Assembly: GCF_000765825.2 (NCBI RefSeq)
Contig: NZ_JRPE02000003.1
Span: forward strand, 62,001-126,000
Reading direction: 5' to 3'
Length of the DNA: 64,000 bases
Source: Helicobacter magdeburgensis
GTDB taxonomy: Bacteria; Campylobacterota; Campylobacteria; Campylobacterales; Helicobacteraceae
The translations under genes were made by a program, and so were the position numbers. The notes under the pieces are model-generated. The model ran no database searches, was not told the origin of the DNA, and saw only the letters and a program-made list of their open reading frames with translations. Positions within the stretch are counted from its first letter, which is position 1; each line of letters begins with the position of its first letter. Of this stretch, positions 19,489 to 27,636 are shown piece after piece.

Positions 19489-20751
19489 TTACATAACATC
19501 TTGCGGGGAGCTTAGAATCCCCCTTACTGCACTAGCAGCCGCTACTTCAGGGGAGCTAAGATACACTTCGCTTGTAGTATGCCCCATTCTGCCTACAAAG
19601 TTGCGATTTGTGGTAGAGACGCATTTTTCATTTGCCGCTAAGATTCCCATATGTCCGCCAAGGCAAGGACCACAAGTAGGCGTAGATACTACCGCTCCAG
19701 CTTTGATAAAAGTCTCTAAATACCCACGATTAATACACTCTAAATAGATATGTTGCGTAGCGGGAATGATGATACAACGCGTATTTTTTGCTATTGTTTT
19801 ATCCTTTAGAATATTTGCTGCCACTTCCATATCGCTTAGCCTACCATTGGTGCAAGAGCCGATGACAACTTGATCTATCTTTATCTCGCCCCACTGCTCT
19901 CTTTCTCTCGTATTTTCAGGCAAATGCGGAAATGCCACGGTGTGATCTATGGAATCTAGCTCAATATCAAAGACTTCTTCATACTCTGCATCTTCATCAG
20001 CCTTGTAGATTCTAAACTCCTTGCTCGTGCGTCCCTTAGCGTATTCAATCGTAATGTCATCAACTTCAAAAATACCATTTTTCGCTCCCGCTTCAATCGC
20101 CATATTCGCAATGCAAAGCCTATCATCAATGGTTAAGTTTTTTAGCCCTTCCCCGCTAAACTCCATACTTTTATACAACGCCCCATCAACGCCGATTTTA
20201 CCGATGATATGTAAAATCACATCTTTGCCACTCACATAAGGGCGGAGTTTGCCTTTGAGATTAAACTTCATCGCCTTTGGGACTTTAAACCACGCCTCGC
20301 CTGTCGCCATACCCACAGCCATATCCGTGCTTCCAACCCCCGTGCTAAACGCGCCCAACGCCCCATAAGTGCAGGTGTGAGAATCTGCCCCGATAATCAA
20401 ATCACCGATGGTTACAATGCCTTGTTCAGGCAAAAGGGCGTGTTCTACCCCCATATTCCCCACATCATAGTAATGCTTAATATCAAAGTCATTAGCAAAA
20501 CAGCGGCATTGCTGAGATTGTGTAGCGGCTTTTATGTCCTTATTTGGTGCGAAGTGATCCATTACAAGTGAGATTTTGTTTTTATCAAAAACTTGTGTGA
20601 ATTTAGCTTGTTTAAAGGCGTTGATTGCCACAGGCGTGGTAATGTCATTGCCTAGCACCATATCTAGCTTTGCTCGTATCAAATCATTTGCTTTGACAGA
20701 TTTTAATCCCGCTCTATCAGCTAAGATTTTTTGACTCATTGTCATTCCCAT
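19489..20751 (-). CDS. leuC: 3-isopropylmalate dehydratase large subunit
   Basis: The 4Fe-4S aconitase-fold subunit that isomerises 2- to 3-isopropylmalate. At 420 residues it is the shorter archaeal/epsilon type of LeuC. Cluster-binding cysteines are visible in [10 protein letters not shown] and [10 protein letters not shown], and [16 protein letters not shown] is conserved. AAGGAG six bases before the ATG at 20751 sets the start. Its 5' end overlaps the stop of the oxidoreductase gene by ten bases, so the two are co-transcribed. Confidence 0.95.
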   Translation of the reverse strand: MGMTMSQKILADRAGLKSVKANDLIRAKLDMVLGNDITTPVAINAFKQAKFTQVFDKNKISLVMDHFAPNKDIKAATQSQQCRCFANDFDIKHYYDVGNMGVEHALLPEQGIVTIGDLIIGADSHTCTYGALGAFSTGVGSTDMAVGMATGEAWFKVPKAMKFNLKGKLRPYVSGKDVILHIIGKIGVDGALYKSMEFSGEGLKNLTIDDRLCIANMAIEAGAKNGIFEVDDITIEYAKGRTSKEFRIYKADEDAEYEEVFDIELDSIDHTVAFPHLPENTREREQWGEIKIDQVVIGSCTNGRLSDMEVAANILKDKTIAKNTRCIIIPATQHIYLECINRGYLETFIKAGAVVSTPTCGPCLGGHMGILAANEKCVSTTNRNFVGRMGHTTSEVYLSSPEVAAASAVRGILSSPQDVM

Positions 20752-21272
20752 ATTTTGCTCCTTACTGATTGTTGTTTATCATTTTGTAATGTCTCTAAAT
20801 ACTCTTGCATAGGCAGTGTATCTACCTTTGCACTAAAGATAGCAAAAGATTCCAAAATCTCGCAGCCACAATACTTAAACGCACTTGTGAGTGGGCTTAA
20901 AATCGTATTAAGGCTATATCCGTGATGCCCATCATAGCTATCTTTTGCCCCGCCTAAAGTCGTAATGATTTGAAACTTTTTGCCTTGCAGTAGCTTAGAA
21001 TCTTTGCCATATAAAATATGTGTCAAAACCCTATCCTGCCACTCTTTCATAAGCGCAGGTGTGCTAAACCAAAACAGCGGAAATTGAAAGATGATTTTTT
21101 GTGAATCTTTGAGTAATGCCACTTCATTTTCGGCATTTATCACGCCGTCTTTATAGCTCTCATTGAGATTGTGAATCTTCACATTTGAGAGTGTTTTAGC
21201 AGATTCTAATAACGCCCTATTGACTTTAGAATCTTTCCAAAATGTGTGTGAAAAAATAAGTAGTGTTTGCAT
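20742..21272 (-). CDS. NAD(P)H-dependent oxidoreductase, flavodoxin-like fold
   Basis: A 176-residue protein of the MdaB/KefF-like quinone reductase family: it begins [20 protein letters not shown], the phosphate-binding loop for FMN/FAD. The [21 protein letters not shown] segment is the family hallmark, followed by a TLGGAKDSY loop. Expected to be a two-electron quinone or nitro-compound reductase in the cytoplasm. It overlaps leuC by ten bases. An operator-like inverted repeat lies in its 5' region, and AAGGAG precedes the ATG. Its link to leucine synthesis is not evident; shared transcription may be incidental. Confidence 0.85.
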   Translation of the reverse strand: MQTLLIFSHTFWKDSKVNRALLESAKTLSNVKIHNLNESYKDGVINAENEVALLKDSQKIIFQFPLFWFSTPALMKEWQDRVLTHILYGKDSKLLQGKKFQIITTLGGAKDSYDGHHGYSLNTILSPLTSAFKYCGCEILESFAIFSAKVDTLPMQEYLETLQNDKQQSVRSKIWE

Positions 21273-21309
21273 ACAAGCTCCTTTTGTTGATGTAAATGCT
21301 CTAAATGAT

Positions 21310-21337
21310 GATACCTTATTTGCAAGGGTAAAGTATC
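21310..21337. promoter_or_regulatory. Operator-like inverted repeat before the oxidoreductase gene
   Basis: GATACCTTA (21310-21318) and TAAAGTATC (21329-21337) are complementary at eight of nine positions with a ten-base spacer. The element lies 38 bases upstream of the oxidoreductase start. Reductases of this kind are often controlled by HxlR/MarR-type redox sensors that bind GTATC-bearing palindromes, so a regulator site is likely, but no regulator gene is nearby. Confidence 0.4.
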
Positions 21338-21395
21338 GTGTTTAGCATTAGGCAATGTCTTCTCATTAATATACTCTTTTAGTTAAAATATATCT

Positions 21396-22041
21396 TTAAA
21401 ATTTTGTTGAGGTTGTTGTGTTTTTTTTACGAAGGTTAAAAAGATACACATCGCCTTCAAATTCTTTAAATATGAGACTTACTAGGTGCCTTAGAATATC
21501 GTCTTGATGTTTTTTATAAATATCATATTCAACGGATACAAAACCAAACCAGATTCTATTTTTTTTGTTGTTTTCTAGACAACTTAAACTCATTCCTATC
21601 TGCTGGTAAAGCACATCTTCCGTATAGTAATGCGTATGCGGTGTTGTTTTAGTTGTTGTAACTATATGTCCGGGATTATATCCATTACCATTATAAACAC
21701 CGGGTATATAGGTGCTGTTGCTAGTTGTATTAAAGGTTGTGTGGCTTCTCGCGTGTTTTTGTAAGTATGTATGTGGAACAAAGGTTATAAAACAGCGTGT
21801 ATCAACCCGTTCTATGTTGAATCCAGTAATGAAATAACCCTCTTCCACCATAATTTGTCCCAGCAAAAGGATAGATTTTTTCTCTGCTATGTTGAGGTCT
21901 TGTTTGTAAAATATTGTGAGCGGTTCTTGCATATTAAAGTTTGCTTGGGGATCAATCTGCAGAATAATATACACTGCTACACGCAGAAAAAGCAAAGCAA
22001 ATAAGAAAAAGCAAGGTAGAAGAGTAGAGCTTTTTCTGCAT
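21396..22041 (-). CDS. Lipoprotein of unknown function with an apparent frameshift near its N terminus
   Basis: The long frame (TTG at 21995 to 21396) codes about 199 residues with a QIDPQANFN start and no proper signal. A different frame opens at an ATG at 22041 with AGGA six bases upstream. It encodes a lipoprotein signal, MQKKLYSSTLLFLICF then the lipobox FSAC, and stops after about 29 codons. Removing one base between the lipobox Cys codon and 21955 would join them. The body has a Thr/Asn/Gly-rich middle and a C-terminal alpha/beta pattern; no family is recognised. It sits between leuA and the oxidoreductase in the leu cluster. Either a mutated gene or a sequencing error; the signal peptide makes an envelope role clear. 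Confidence 0.65.
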
Positions 22042-22062
22042 ATAAGATCCTAATATTAACAT

Positions 22063-23733
22063 TTATTCTAATGCACGATTTAACGCACTGACTAACGCAT
22101 ACACTGAAGCTTTGATAATATCATTATCAATCCCCGCTCCAAAGTATTTTTTACCATTAGATTCAATCTGCACATAGGCTATCGCCTTAGCATTTGAGCC
22201 ATTTTTCAAAGCGTGTTCGCTGTAATCTAGTATATCAAAGCTTAGGTTTAAATGCTCTCTTAACGCATTTGCCACGCTATCAAGTCGCCCATTTCCTTTA
22301 GAATCTATGCTCTTTTTTTGCGGTTTGACTAGCTCTATACGCACTTCGCATTCATTTTCTTTTGTCTCAAAAGCAAACTCACCTATCTCTAAAAACTCCG
22401 CAACATTCACAAAATCCTTTTCAAAAATCGCACATATCTCACTTGGGCTAAGCTCCTTATGTGCTTTATCCGAAATATCCTTAATATAGTAGGAAAACTC
22501 CTCTCTAAAAAGTGGCGGCAAGTTCGCCCCATAATGCTCGTGCAAAATGTAGGCAATACCGCCCTTACCGCTTTGTGAGTTTATGCGTATCACATCGCTT
22601 TCATACACTCGCCCCACATCTTGCGGGTCAAGCGGGAGATAAGGCACACTCCAAGTGCTAAGATTTTTCTCTTTGTGATACGCCATACCTTTTGCAATAG
22701 CGTCTTGATGAGAGCCAGAAAAGGCGGCAAAGACAAGCTTTCCGGCATAGGGTTGGCGTTCATAGACTTGCATTTTGGTTACAGATTCATACACATCGCA
22801 AATTTGGGGGAGATTGCTAAAATCAAGTTTGGGATCTACGCCGTGTGTGGTGAGATTTAACGCTAGGGTGATAATATCCACATTCCCTGTGCGTTCGCCA
22901 TTGCCAAAAAGTGTGCCTTCAATCCTATCTGCCCCCGCTAAGATTCCAAGCTCCGCACTCGCTACCGCACAGCCCCTGTCATTATGCGGGTGCAAGGATA
23001 TAAGCACATTTTCCCTATGCAAAAGATTCTTACTCATAAACTCCACTTGTTGTGCGTAAATATGAGGCAAACTCATCTCAACTGTGGCAGGGAGATTCAA
23101 AATAAACTTTTGCTCTTTTGTGGGCTTAAAAATATCAATCACAGCATTGCTGACTTCAAGGGCGTAGTCAATCTCTGTGCCACTAAAACTTTCTGGCGAG
23201 TATTCAAAGAAAAAGTTGCCCTCTGTCTCTTGTGCCATTTGCTTCACGCATAACGCCCCATCAATAGCGATTTTTTTTACTTCATCTTTTGACTTTCTAA
23301 AGACTTGCTCCCTTTGGGCGTAAGAAGTTGAGTTATAAAAATGCACCACCGCATTAGGACAGCCTTGTAATGCTTCAAAAGTGCGTTTGATGATATGCTC
23401 TCTTGCTTGGGTAAGCACCTGCAAACGCACATCTTTTGGGATTAGATTCTGCTCTATTAAAGTGCGTAAAAAGCGGTATTCGGTTTCACTCGCTGCGGGG
23501 AATCCAACCTCAATATCTTTAAAGCCAATTTGCAGCAGGAGTTTAAAAAATGTGATTTTTTCTTCCAAGCTCATAGGGGTGATTAGGGCTTGATTCCCAT
23601 CGCGTAAATCCACGCTACACCATAAAGGTGCGGACTCTATATACTCTTTTTTGCTCCATTCTAAATACGATTTAGAATCTTTGTTAGAATCTGGGGGCAT
23701 AAAATAGCCGCGTTTGTATTTCTTGTGATTCAT
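22063..23733 (-). CDS. leuA: 2-isopropylmalate synthase
   Basis: First committed enzyme of leucine synthesis: acetyl-CoA plus 2-oxoisovalerate. 556 residues, the longer (type 2, fungal/actinobacterial-like) LeuA. The catalytic TIM barrel has CSVDLRDGNQAL and ISLHPHNDRGCA, the metal and acetyl-CoA region GNGERTGNVDI, and a C-terminal regulatory domain (from about residue 440, ending IIKASVYALVSALNRALE) for leucine feedback. AAGGAG sets the ATG at 23733. It heads a minus-strand run that continues to leuB. Type 2 LeuA in this host is likely an old acquisition common to the group. Confidence 0.95.
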   Translation of the reverse strand: MNHKKYKRGYFMPPDSNKDSKSYLEWSKKEYIESAPLWCSVDLRDGNQALITPMSLEEKITFFKLLLQIGFKDIEVGFPAASETEYRFLRTLIEQNLIPKDVRLQVLTQAREHIIKRTFEALQGCPNAVVHFYNSTSYAQREQVFRKSKDEVKKIAIDGALCVKQMAQETEGNFFFEYSPESFSGTEIDYALEVSNAVIDIFKPTKEQKFILNLPATVEMSLPHIYAQQVEFMSKNLLHRENVLISLHPHNDRGCAVASAELGILAGADRIEGTLFGNGERTGNVDIITLALNLTTHGVDPKLDFSNLPQICDVYESVTKMQVYERQPYAGKLVFAAFSGSHQDAIAKGMAYHKEKNLSTWSVPYLPLDPQDVGRVYESDVIRINSQSGKGGIAYILHEHYGANLPPLFREEFSYYIKDISDKAHKELSPSEICAIFEKDFVNVAEFLEIGEFAFETKENECEVRIELVKPQKKSIDSKGNGRLDSVANALREHLNLSFDILDYSEHALKNGSNAKAIAYVQIESNGKKYFGAGIDNDIIKASVYALVSALNRALE

Positions 23734-23930
23734 AAAAACTCCTTGTAAATTTGCTGCAAAGGCTTAAAAAGCCCTTTGATTGTAGCAATAAAAAATACAA
23801 AAATAATAAAAATTTTCTACAAAATAAGCAAAAGTTGCAAAGAATAGAAAATTTGGAATCTTTCTAGCGAGTTTTTATAGAATCTTGTTTAGTTTTAGCT
23901 CTGTTCTTGGTTCATTTTAGCCTTTTTAGC

Positions 23931-24143
23931 TTAAGCTTCTTGGCTAGATTCTGCCTTTTTGATAATCCACCCCTTTTGGCTTGGGAGTATGGCATATCGC
24001 TCCGCAGTGTGTAGGTCAAAGACATAGCATTCGCTGCTTTCAAGTCTGCTTCGCTCCACCGGAATGACTTTGAGCCTATCTTTTACTTCCTGCATATCTT
24101 CACACATTGCGCTAAATCCGCACATCATCAACTTATACCGCAT
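23931..24143 (-). CDS. Small open frame partly made of a dispersed repeat (doubtful gene)
   Basis: 70 codons with AAAGGA six bases before the ATG. However, the middle of the frame is the repeat word GTCATTCCGGTGGAGCGAAG (24044-24068, minus strand), a common dispersed-repeat sequence that translates to VIPVERSR here. No family is recognised. It may be a decayed gene or a chance frame; the good ribosome site is the only argument for expression. Confidence 0.3.
   Translation of the reverse strand: MRYKLMMCGFSAMCEDMQEVKDRLKVIPVERSRLESSECYVFDLHTAERYAILPSQKGWIIKKAESSQEA
24044..24068 (-). repeat. Dispersed repeat word inside a small frame
   Basis: On the minus strand GTCATTCCGGTGGAGCGAAG followed by CAGAC. 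It is related in form to the GTCATATTGAGCGTGAGCGA copy at 5096-5122. Short repeats of this style are often mis-annotated as genes. Confidence 0.5.
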
Positions 24144-24367
24144 AAGATTCCTTTACTAAAATTTTAGTGTAATATTGCCATTTTATTTTTACGCGATTTT
24201 AAAGCCACAAGCGAAAAAGATAGTTAGAAAAAGATAGAGATAAAAAAATAAGTAAAGTTTTGAATAGGTTTTGAAAAAAAGGGAGGACTATAAAGATTCT
24301 AGCCCAGATGATTCTAGGCTTTTGCTTTTTAGATTCAATGTGGGTTGATTTAGAATCTTAGTTTCTA

Positions 24368-24712
24368 CTATTTCGTATATACCAGTTCATCTCCTACCAA
24401 ATATGCTTCTATATCACCTTGTGTAAGATAAGATCTGGTTTGTGTAAGATGTGGTTTCTCTCCTCCCCACCAATTCCAACCCATATTGCTCGAAAATATA
24501 AGTGTTCCAAATGGAAAAACAAATGGATCAAGGTATGCCCACCAATTAATATGTGTTTTTATCTCTTTTCTTGCGATTTCTTTGCCATTTTTCTTAAAGA
24601 CAAGCACATATTTTGAAGCTTTATTTTCTGGTGTTCTTGCAGTAAGTCTTGCAGTGGTAGGTGTTGTATTTCTTTCCAAGCCTTGTGCAAATTTCTCATC
24701 CATATTTCTCAT
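24368..24712 (-). CDS. C-terminal fragment of a split lipoprotein gene
   Basis: The 114-codon frame has no signal peptide. It begins MRNMDEKFAQG inside a 13-bp tandem duplication and continues with a Lys/Glu-rich strand region, then a hydrophobic NWWAYLDPFVFPFGTLIF segment and a C-terminal YLVGDELVYTK. With only one copy of the 13-mer it would be fused in frame to the upstream lipoprotein (24696-25130), giving about 240 residues. I read it as the second half of one gene. It might still be translated from its own ATG, but a soluble fragment without a signal would be unlikely to work. Confidence 0.55.
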   Translation of the reverse strand: MRNMDEKFAQGLERNTTPTTARLTARTPENKASKYVLVFKKNGKEIARKEIKTHINWWAYLDPFVFPFGTLIFSSNMGWNWWGGEKPHLTQTRSYLTQGDIEAYLVGDELVYTK

Positions 24713-24716
24713 CCAT
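24691..24716. repeat. 13-bp tandem duplication splitting a lipoprotein gene
   Basis: ATTTCTCATCCAT occurs twice back to back (24691-24703 and 24704-24716). Because 13 is not a multiple of three, it shifts the frame: the upstream lipoprotein ends at TGA in the second unit (24696-24698), and the downstream part continues in another frame. Loss of one unit restores a single reading frame. Confidence 0.9.
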
Positions 24717-25130
24717 ATATTGAGAGCTTGTTTTTTCTCTTAGTTCTTGTTTCGCTTGATCTCCATCGGCAGCACATTGACTATAACTTCCATTAAGGGC
24801 TGCTCCATAGCAGCTAGTATTTGCTATGTTTCTTAGATTGTTTCTTCTTTCTTTATCCATTTCTTGTGCTTTAAAATATCCTAAATCTTCCTTGCTCTTG
24901 AGAAGTTCGCCTCTGTTGTATAGTTCTACTTCTAGTCCTGCTGGTTCTGTAACAATTTGTATTTCGCCACGATAGTATTTTGAGGCATTCCAATTTAATA
25001 TCCCCTCTCCGGCTTTTGGTGCTCTTCCGGTATTACCATATTTGTCTTCATTAAATCCAGTCATAAAATTGCTACATCCACTTGGTCCAAACATCACTCC
25101 GCAGAATAAAATAAATGCCAAGATTCTCAT
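24696..25130 (-). CDS. Lipoprotein, N-terminal part of a gene split by a 13-bp duplication
   Basis: 144 codons. The signal peptide has a hydrophobic ILAFILFCGVMFGPSG run and a lipobox ending SGC (Cys at residue 19). After it comes a domain with IQIVTEPAGLEVELYNRGEL, which resembles PEGA-type strands, and Cys residues near 106 and 118. It stops at SSQYMDEKYG because of the tandem 13-mer; without it the frame runs on to 24368. It follows the 124-codon frame upstream by ten bases, so the two form a small envelope-protein operon. No family is assigned. Confidence 0.6.
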   Translation of the reverse strand: MRILAFILFCGVMFGPSGCSNFMTGFNEDKYGNTGRAPKAGEGILNWNASKYYRGEIQIVTEPAGLEVELYNRGELLKSKEDLGYFKAQEMDKERRNNLRNIANTSCYGAALNGSYSQCAADGDQAKQELREKTSSQYMDEKYG

Positions 25131-25140
25131 CTATTCCCCC

Positions 25141-25515
25141 TTAGTTTCCACATACAGCGGCGACTTGCTGATTGAGCGATTGATTTGTCTTGCCCATTTG
25201 AGAAAGGACATTCCAAATATATGGCTCTACGCCCTTGCAGTAGGAGAATCCTTTGAATCTAAGATTAGCATTATCCCCTAGCTCTTCTTCCATATCTTGC
25301 AATGTGCCTGCAAGTGAATCATAATCCGCCACGCCAAAAGCCATTGTCTTAATCACATCAAACAATCCCCTAGCTCCATATACATCGCCGCTTTTTTCAA
25401 GCTCTTGGCGTTGGAATTCTTTCTCTGCGATGAGACAAATATCAGTATTCTTAAAATGCTGATAGCAATGCCCTTTTACTCCATTTGCCCACGCTCCGCA
25501 TACGCCAAGCGACAA
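25141..25515 (-). CDS. Small exported protein lacking a normal start codon
   Basis: The frame is open from a TAA at 25545-25543 down to 25141. From 25542 the residues ATFLPIVFALSLGVCGAWA form the hydrophobic core and cleavage end of a signal peptide, yet the only start codon in it is a TTG at 25515, which would cut the signal in half. The mature part (about 115 residues) has six cysteines and a C-terminal VAAVCGN; no family is recognised. A16/T16 (25553-25568) lies eight bases beyond the blocking stop codon. The 5' end therefore looks damaged or phase-off. It lies ten bases before the split lipoprotein gene. Confidence 0.5.
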   Translation of the reverse strand: MSLGVCGAWANGVKGHCYQHFKNTDICLIAEKEFQRQELEKSGDVYGARGLFDVIKTMAFGVADYDSLAGTLQDMEEELGDNANLRFKGFSYCKGVEPYIWNVLSQMGKTNQSLNQQVAAVCGN

Positions 25516-25552
25516 AGCAAAAACAATTGGTAGAAAGGTAGCTTAATCCTAC

Positions 25553-25568
25553 AAAAAAAAAAAAAAAA
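25553..25568. repeat. A16 / T16 homopolymer
   Basis: Sixteen consecutive A on the plus strand (T on the minus strand), immediately upstream of the minus-strand gene for the small exported protein. It is the longest homopolymer in the window and long enough to change length frequently by slippage. Confidence 0.9.
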
Positions 25569-25729
25569 CAACTTTTAAATCTTGGGATAAAAAGTGTAAA
25601 GCAAGGGTAAGTTTGTGGCAAAAAGCATTTGCTATAAAGGTTTTGTGGTGAAAAAAGCTTAGATTCTAGTTTAGAATCTAAGAAATGTGAAAAGCATAGA
25701 ATCTGCTAGAGTTTTTGGGGTTTTAAGCC

Positions 25730-26470
25730 TTATTTTTCACTCTCAAAAATAAAAGGCACACTTTTAATCCCCGCTTCCATAGCCTTTTGATTAAGACGCA
25801 TAGTGTCTTTGATGTCAATATTAATAAAGCTTGAAGGCACTTTGGAATTTGGCGTATAGACTTCTTGCAAAAGGGCGAGTTTTTGCTTATTATCTTTCAT
25901 ATCGGCTGCCCTTTCTCGTAGCATACTTGCCTTCAAAGGTGAATCTTTACCCACAAAGCCCACAATCAGCATATAGACATTAGAATCTGCTAGGTGTTTA
26001 TCAATGTTTTTTAGCTCTTTTTGACAGCTTGGGCAGTTGGGGTCGGAGATAATGTAGGTGATTTTTTTACTATTTTTGTTTTTAGATTCTAAAATGATGT
26101 AGTCATCTTTGGGAATCTGCTTAAAAAATTTGCTTAGCTTTTCATCATCTGGGGTGTCGTTTTGCGTTTGTTTAATGAGCGAGCCTACCGCTCCCATATC
26201 CTCATTATTGCTAGAGAAAAAGACATTTGACACGCCAATAATCGCCCGTCCATCGCTACTTGCAAAAATCGGCACTTGCATTTTGCCTACTTCAATCAGC
26301 ACGAGCTTAATGTTTGGCGTGGATTTAAGATCTTGGATTTTTAGGATTTTTGCGTTTTGTTTAGTGCTAGACTTGATTGTCTCTTGCAGGGTTTGCTCAA
26401 AACTCGCTGCCAAAGCAAGACTAGAAACAAAGCTAGAGACAAGGCTAAGAGAGAGAAGAATCTTTTTCAT
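25730..26470 (-). CDS. Periplasmic DsbC/DsbG-like thioredoxin-fold protein
   Basis: 246 residues with a signal peptide (1-21, ending SLALAA). After an N-terminal dimerisation-like domain the thioredoxin fold carries a CPSC active site in [12 protein letters not shown] (about residue 150), and a cis-Pro candidate lies near VPSSF or SVPFIF. This layout is that of DsbC/DsbG-type disulphide isomerases or the related Helicobacter oxidase; which activity applies cannot be decided from sequence alone. AAGGAT precedes the ATG. It stands alone and is divergent from folK. Confidence 0.8.
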   Translation of the reverse strand: MKKILLSLSLVSSFVSSLALAASFEQTLQETIKSSTKQNAKILKIQDLKSTPNIKLVLIEVGKMQVPIFASSDGRAIIGVSNVFFSSNNEDMGAVGSLIKQTQNDTPDDEKLSKFFKQIPKDDYIILESKNKNSKKITYIISDPNCPSCQKELKNIDKHLADSNVYMLIVGFVGKDSPLKASMLRERAADMKDNKQKLALLQEVYTPNSKVPSSFINIDIKDTMRLNQKAMEAGIKSVPFIFESEK

Positions 26471-26506
26471 CTATATCCTTTGTGAAGTAAATTTGGGCTA
26501 AGATTC

Positions 26507-26512
26507 TATAAT
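26507..26512 (+). promoter_or_regulatory. Probable -10 box for folK
   Basis: TATAAT in GATTCTATAATG. It overlaps the first in-frame ATG of folK (26511), so that ATG cannot be the start of a transcript made from here. This moves the likely folK start to 26535 or 26538. Confidence 0.5.
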
Positions 26513-26534
26513 GTTTTCACAAATACAAAGGCAA

Positions 26535-27059
26535 ATGATGAAGGGCGTAAAGATTCTAAGCTCAAAGCACTATCCTTATACATATAAGTTTTTTAAACAC
26601 AAAAATTTTAAATCTAGCTCCTACAAGGCGTGTCGTAATATATTTGTTTTAGGGCTTGGCTCAAATATGGCTTTGAAAAATAGGGGTAGTGTGGAGATTT
26701 TAGAATCTGCTTTTACTTGGCTAGATTCACACCCACGCATTCGTATTTTACAAAGCTCTCCTATTTGGCGTAATCCACCTTTTGGCTTTGCGTTGCAAAA
26801 TGACTTTTATAATGCGGTGTTGGTGTGTGAGAGTGATTTAAGTTTGGTAGAAATATTTGGGCTTATGTTTTATATGGAAAGACGCTTTGGGCGTGGGCGT
26901 AAAAGGGCGTTTAAAAATGCTCCACGCACACTAGATGTGGATTTAATTTTATTTAATACTTTGAATCTGCAATGGAAGCATTTGTATGTGCCACATAGAT
27001 TCTACACGCAAAGGAGTTCAGTAATGCTACCGATGAGCTTTATAGAATCTTTGTGTTAG
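26535..27059 (+). CDS. folK: HPPK, 6-hydroxymethyl-7,8-dihydropterin pyrophosphokinase
   Basis: Transfers pyrophosphate from ATP to 6-hydroxymethyl-dihydropterin in folate synthesis. The HPPK pattern is clear: LGLGSNMALKNR near the start of the fold, SSPIWRNPPFGF, then the signature FGRGRKRAFKNAPRTLDVDL with the metal-binding Asp pair, and YVPHRFYTQRSSVMLPM at the end. About 174 residues. Some 30 basic residues precede the fold. ATG 26535 (or 26538) is preferred because the upstream ATG at 26511 lies within a -10 box. It is monocistronic, divergent from the Dsb gene. Confidence 0.9.
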   Translation: MMKGVKILSSKHYPYTYKFFKHKNFKSSSYKACRNIFVLGLGSNMALKNRGSVEILESAFTWLDSHPRIRILQSSPIWRNPPFGFALQNDFYNAVLVCESDLSLVEIFGLMFYMERRFGRGRKRAFKNAPRTLDVDLILFNTLNLQWKHLYVPHRFYTQRSSVMLPMSFIESLC

Positions 27060-27370
27060 ATTCTATGTTTTTATGGGTGGGTGCAAAAATAAGATTTAGT
27101 TTTTTATTTTTTTTACAAGGGGGAGGGGCTTGAATTTACAAGTGTGGATTAGTGCTTACGCACGAATGCGAAGTCGGCTCGTGGTCGTGCCACTCGCTCC
27201 CCCTTATATATCCCCCACCCCGACAACGCTTTACAAGGTTTGCGTTTCACGCGATTTAATTTTACACGCTTAAGGGCGTGCCTTAAGCGTAGCTAACTAT
27301 AGGGGAATTGTGTAGTTTAGAGATTCTAGACTGCATAAAGACACCAAAGAGACAATGCGGAAGCTAGAAT
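27060..27370. other. 311-base gene desert with repeat copy B
   Basis: No gene is seen. The stretch is mostly the GC-rich hairpin repeat, bounded by a T-rich tract at 27099-27114. After the repeat come a short palindrome-like CTTAAGGGCGTGCCTTAAG and a remnant AAAGAGACAATGCGG near 27350 that resembles the end of the 122-bp element. This looks like a landing site for short repeats between convergent genes. Confidence 0.7.
27115..27264. repeat. GC-rich hairpin repeat, copy B
   Basis: Same ordered blocks as 4788-4890: AAGGGGGAGGGGCTT, GCGAAGTCG, CTCCCCCTTATA, ATCCCCCACCCC, ACAACGCTTTA and GCGATTTAATTTTA. The stem here is AAGGGGGAG (27117-27125) with CTCCCCCTT (27197-27205) and the loop is about 50 bases longer than in copy A. 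Both copies follow T-rich tracts. Confidence 0.8.
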
Positions 27371-27610
27371 CTAAAACACAAGCAGTTCGCGTTTTAAGCG
27401 GTTAAGAGAATCAATTTGTGCCTTAAGCTTATCAATCTCAACATCAATTTGTGCGAGTAAATCAAAGCTAAGATGTTCGGGCATATCCTGTGAGCCGCGT
27501 TTAATCATTATATAATCCACAAGCGAGATTTTAGCAATATTAAGCAAGATATTAATGTCGTCGCGTATGTCTTCTATGCTTTTAAAAATTTCATCTATTT
27601 TTTCCCACAT
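27371..27610 (-). CDS. Small coiled-coil protein, unknown
   Basis: 79 residues starting MWEKIDEIFKS. An ATG six bases further upstream abuts the AAGGA, so the ATG at 27610, spaced six bases from it, is preferred. It has two charged helices: a first around residues 3-28 and a heptad-like C-terminal helix EIDKLKAQIDSLNRLKREL. No signal or membrane segment. It is the last gene of the rsmA-rnj-kdsD run, 21 bases or so after kdsD. I do not recognise it. It probably dimerises through the C-terminal helix. Confidence 0.6.
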   Translation of the reverse strand: MWEKIDEIFKSIEDIRDDINILLNIAKISLVDYIMIKRGSQDMPEHLSFDLLAQIDVEIDKLKAQIDSLNRLKRELLVF

Positions 27611-27636
27611 TTTCATTCCTTTGTGTTGGTTTAGGC

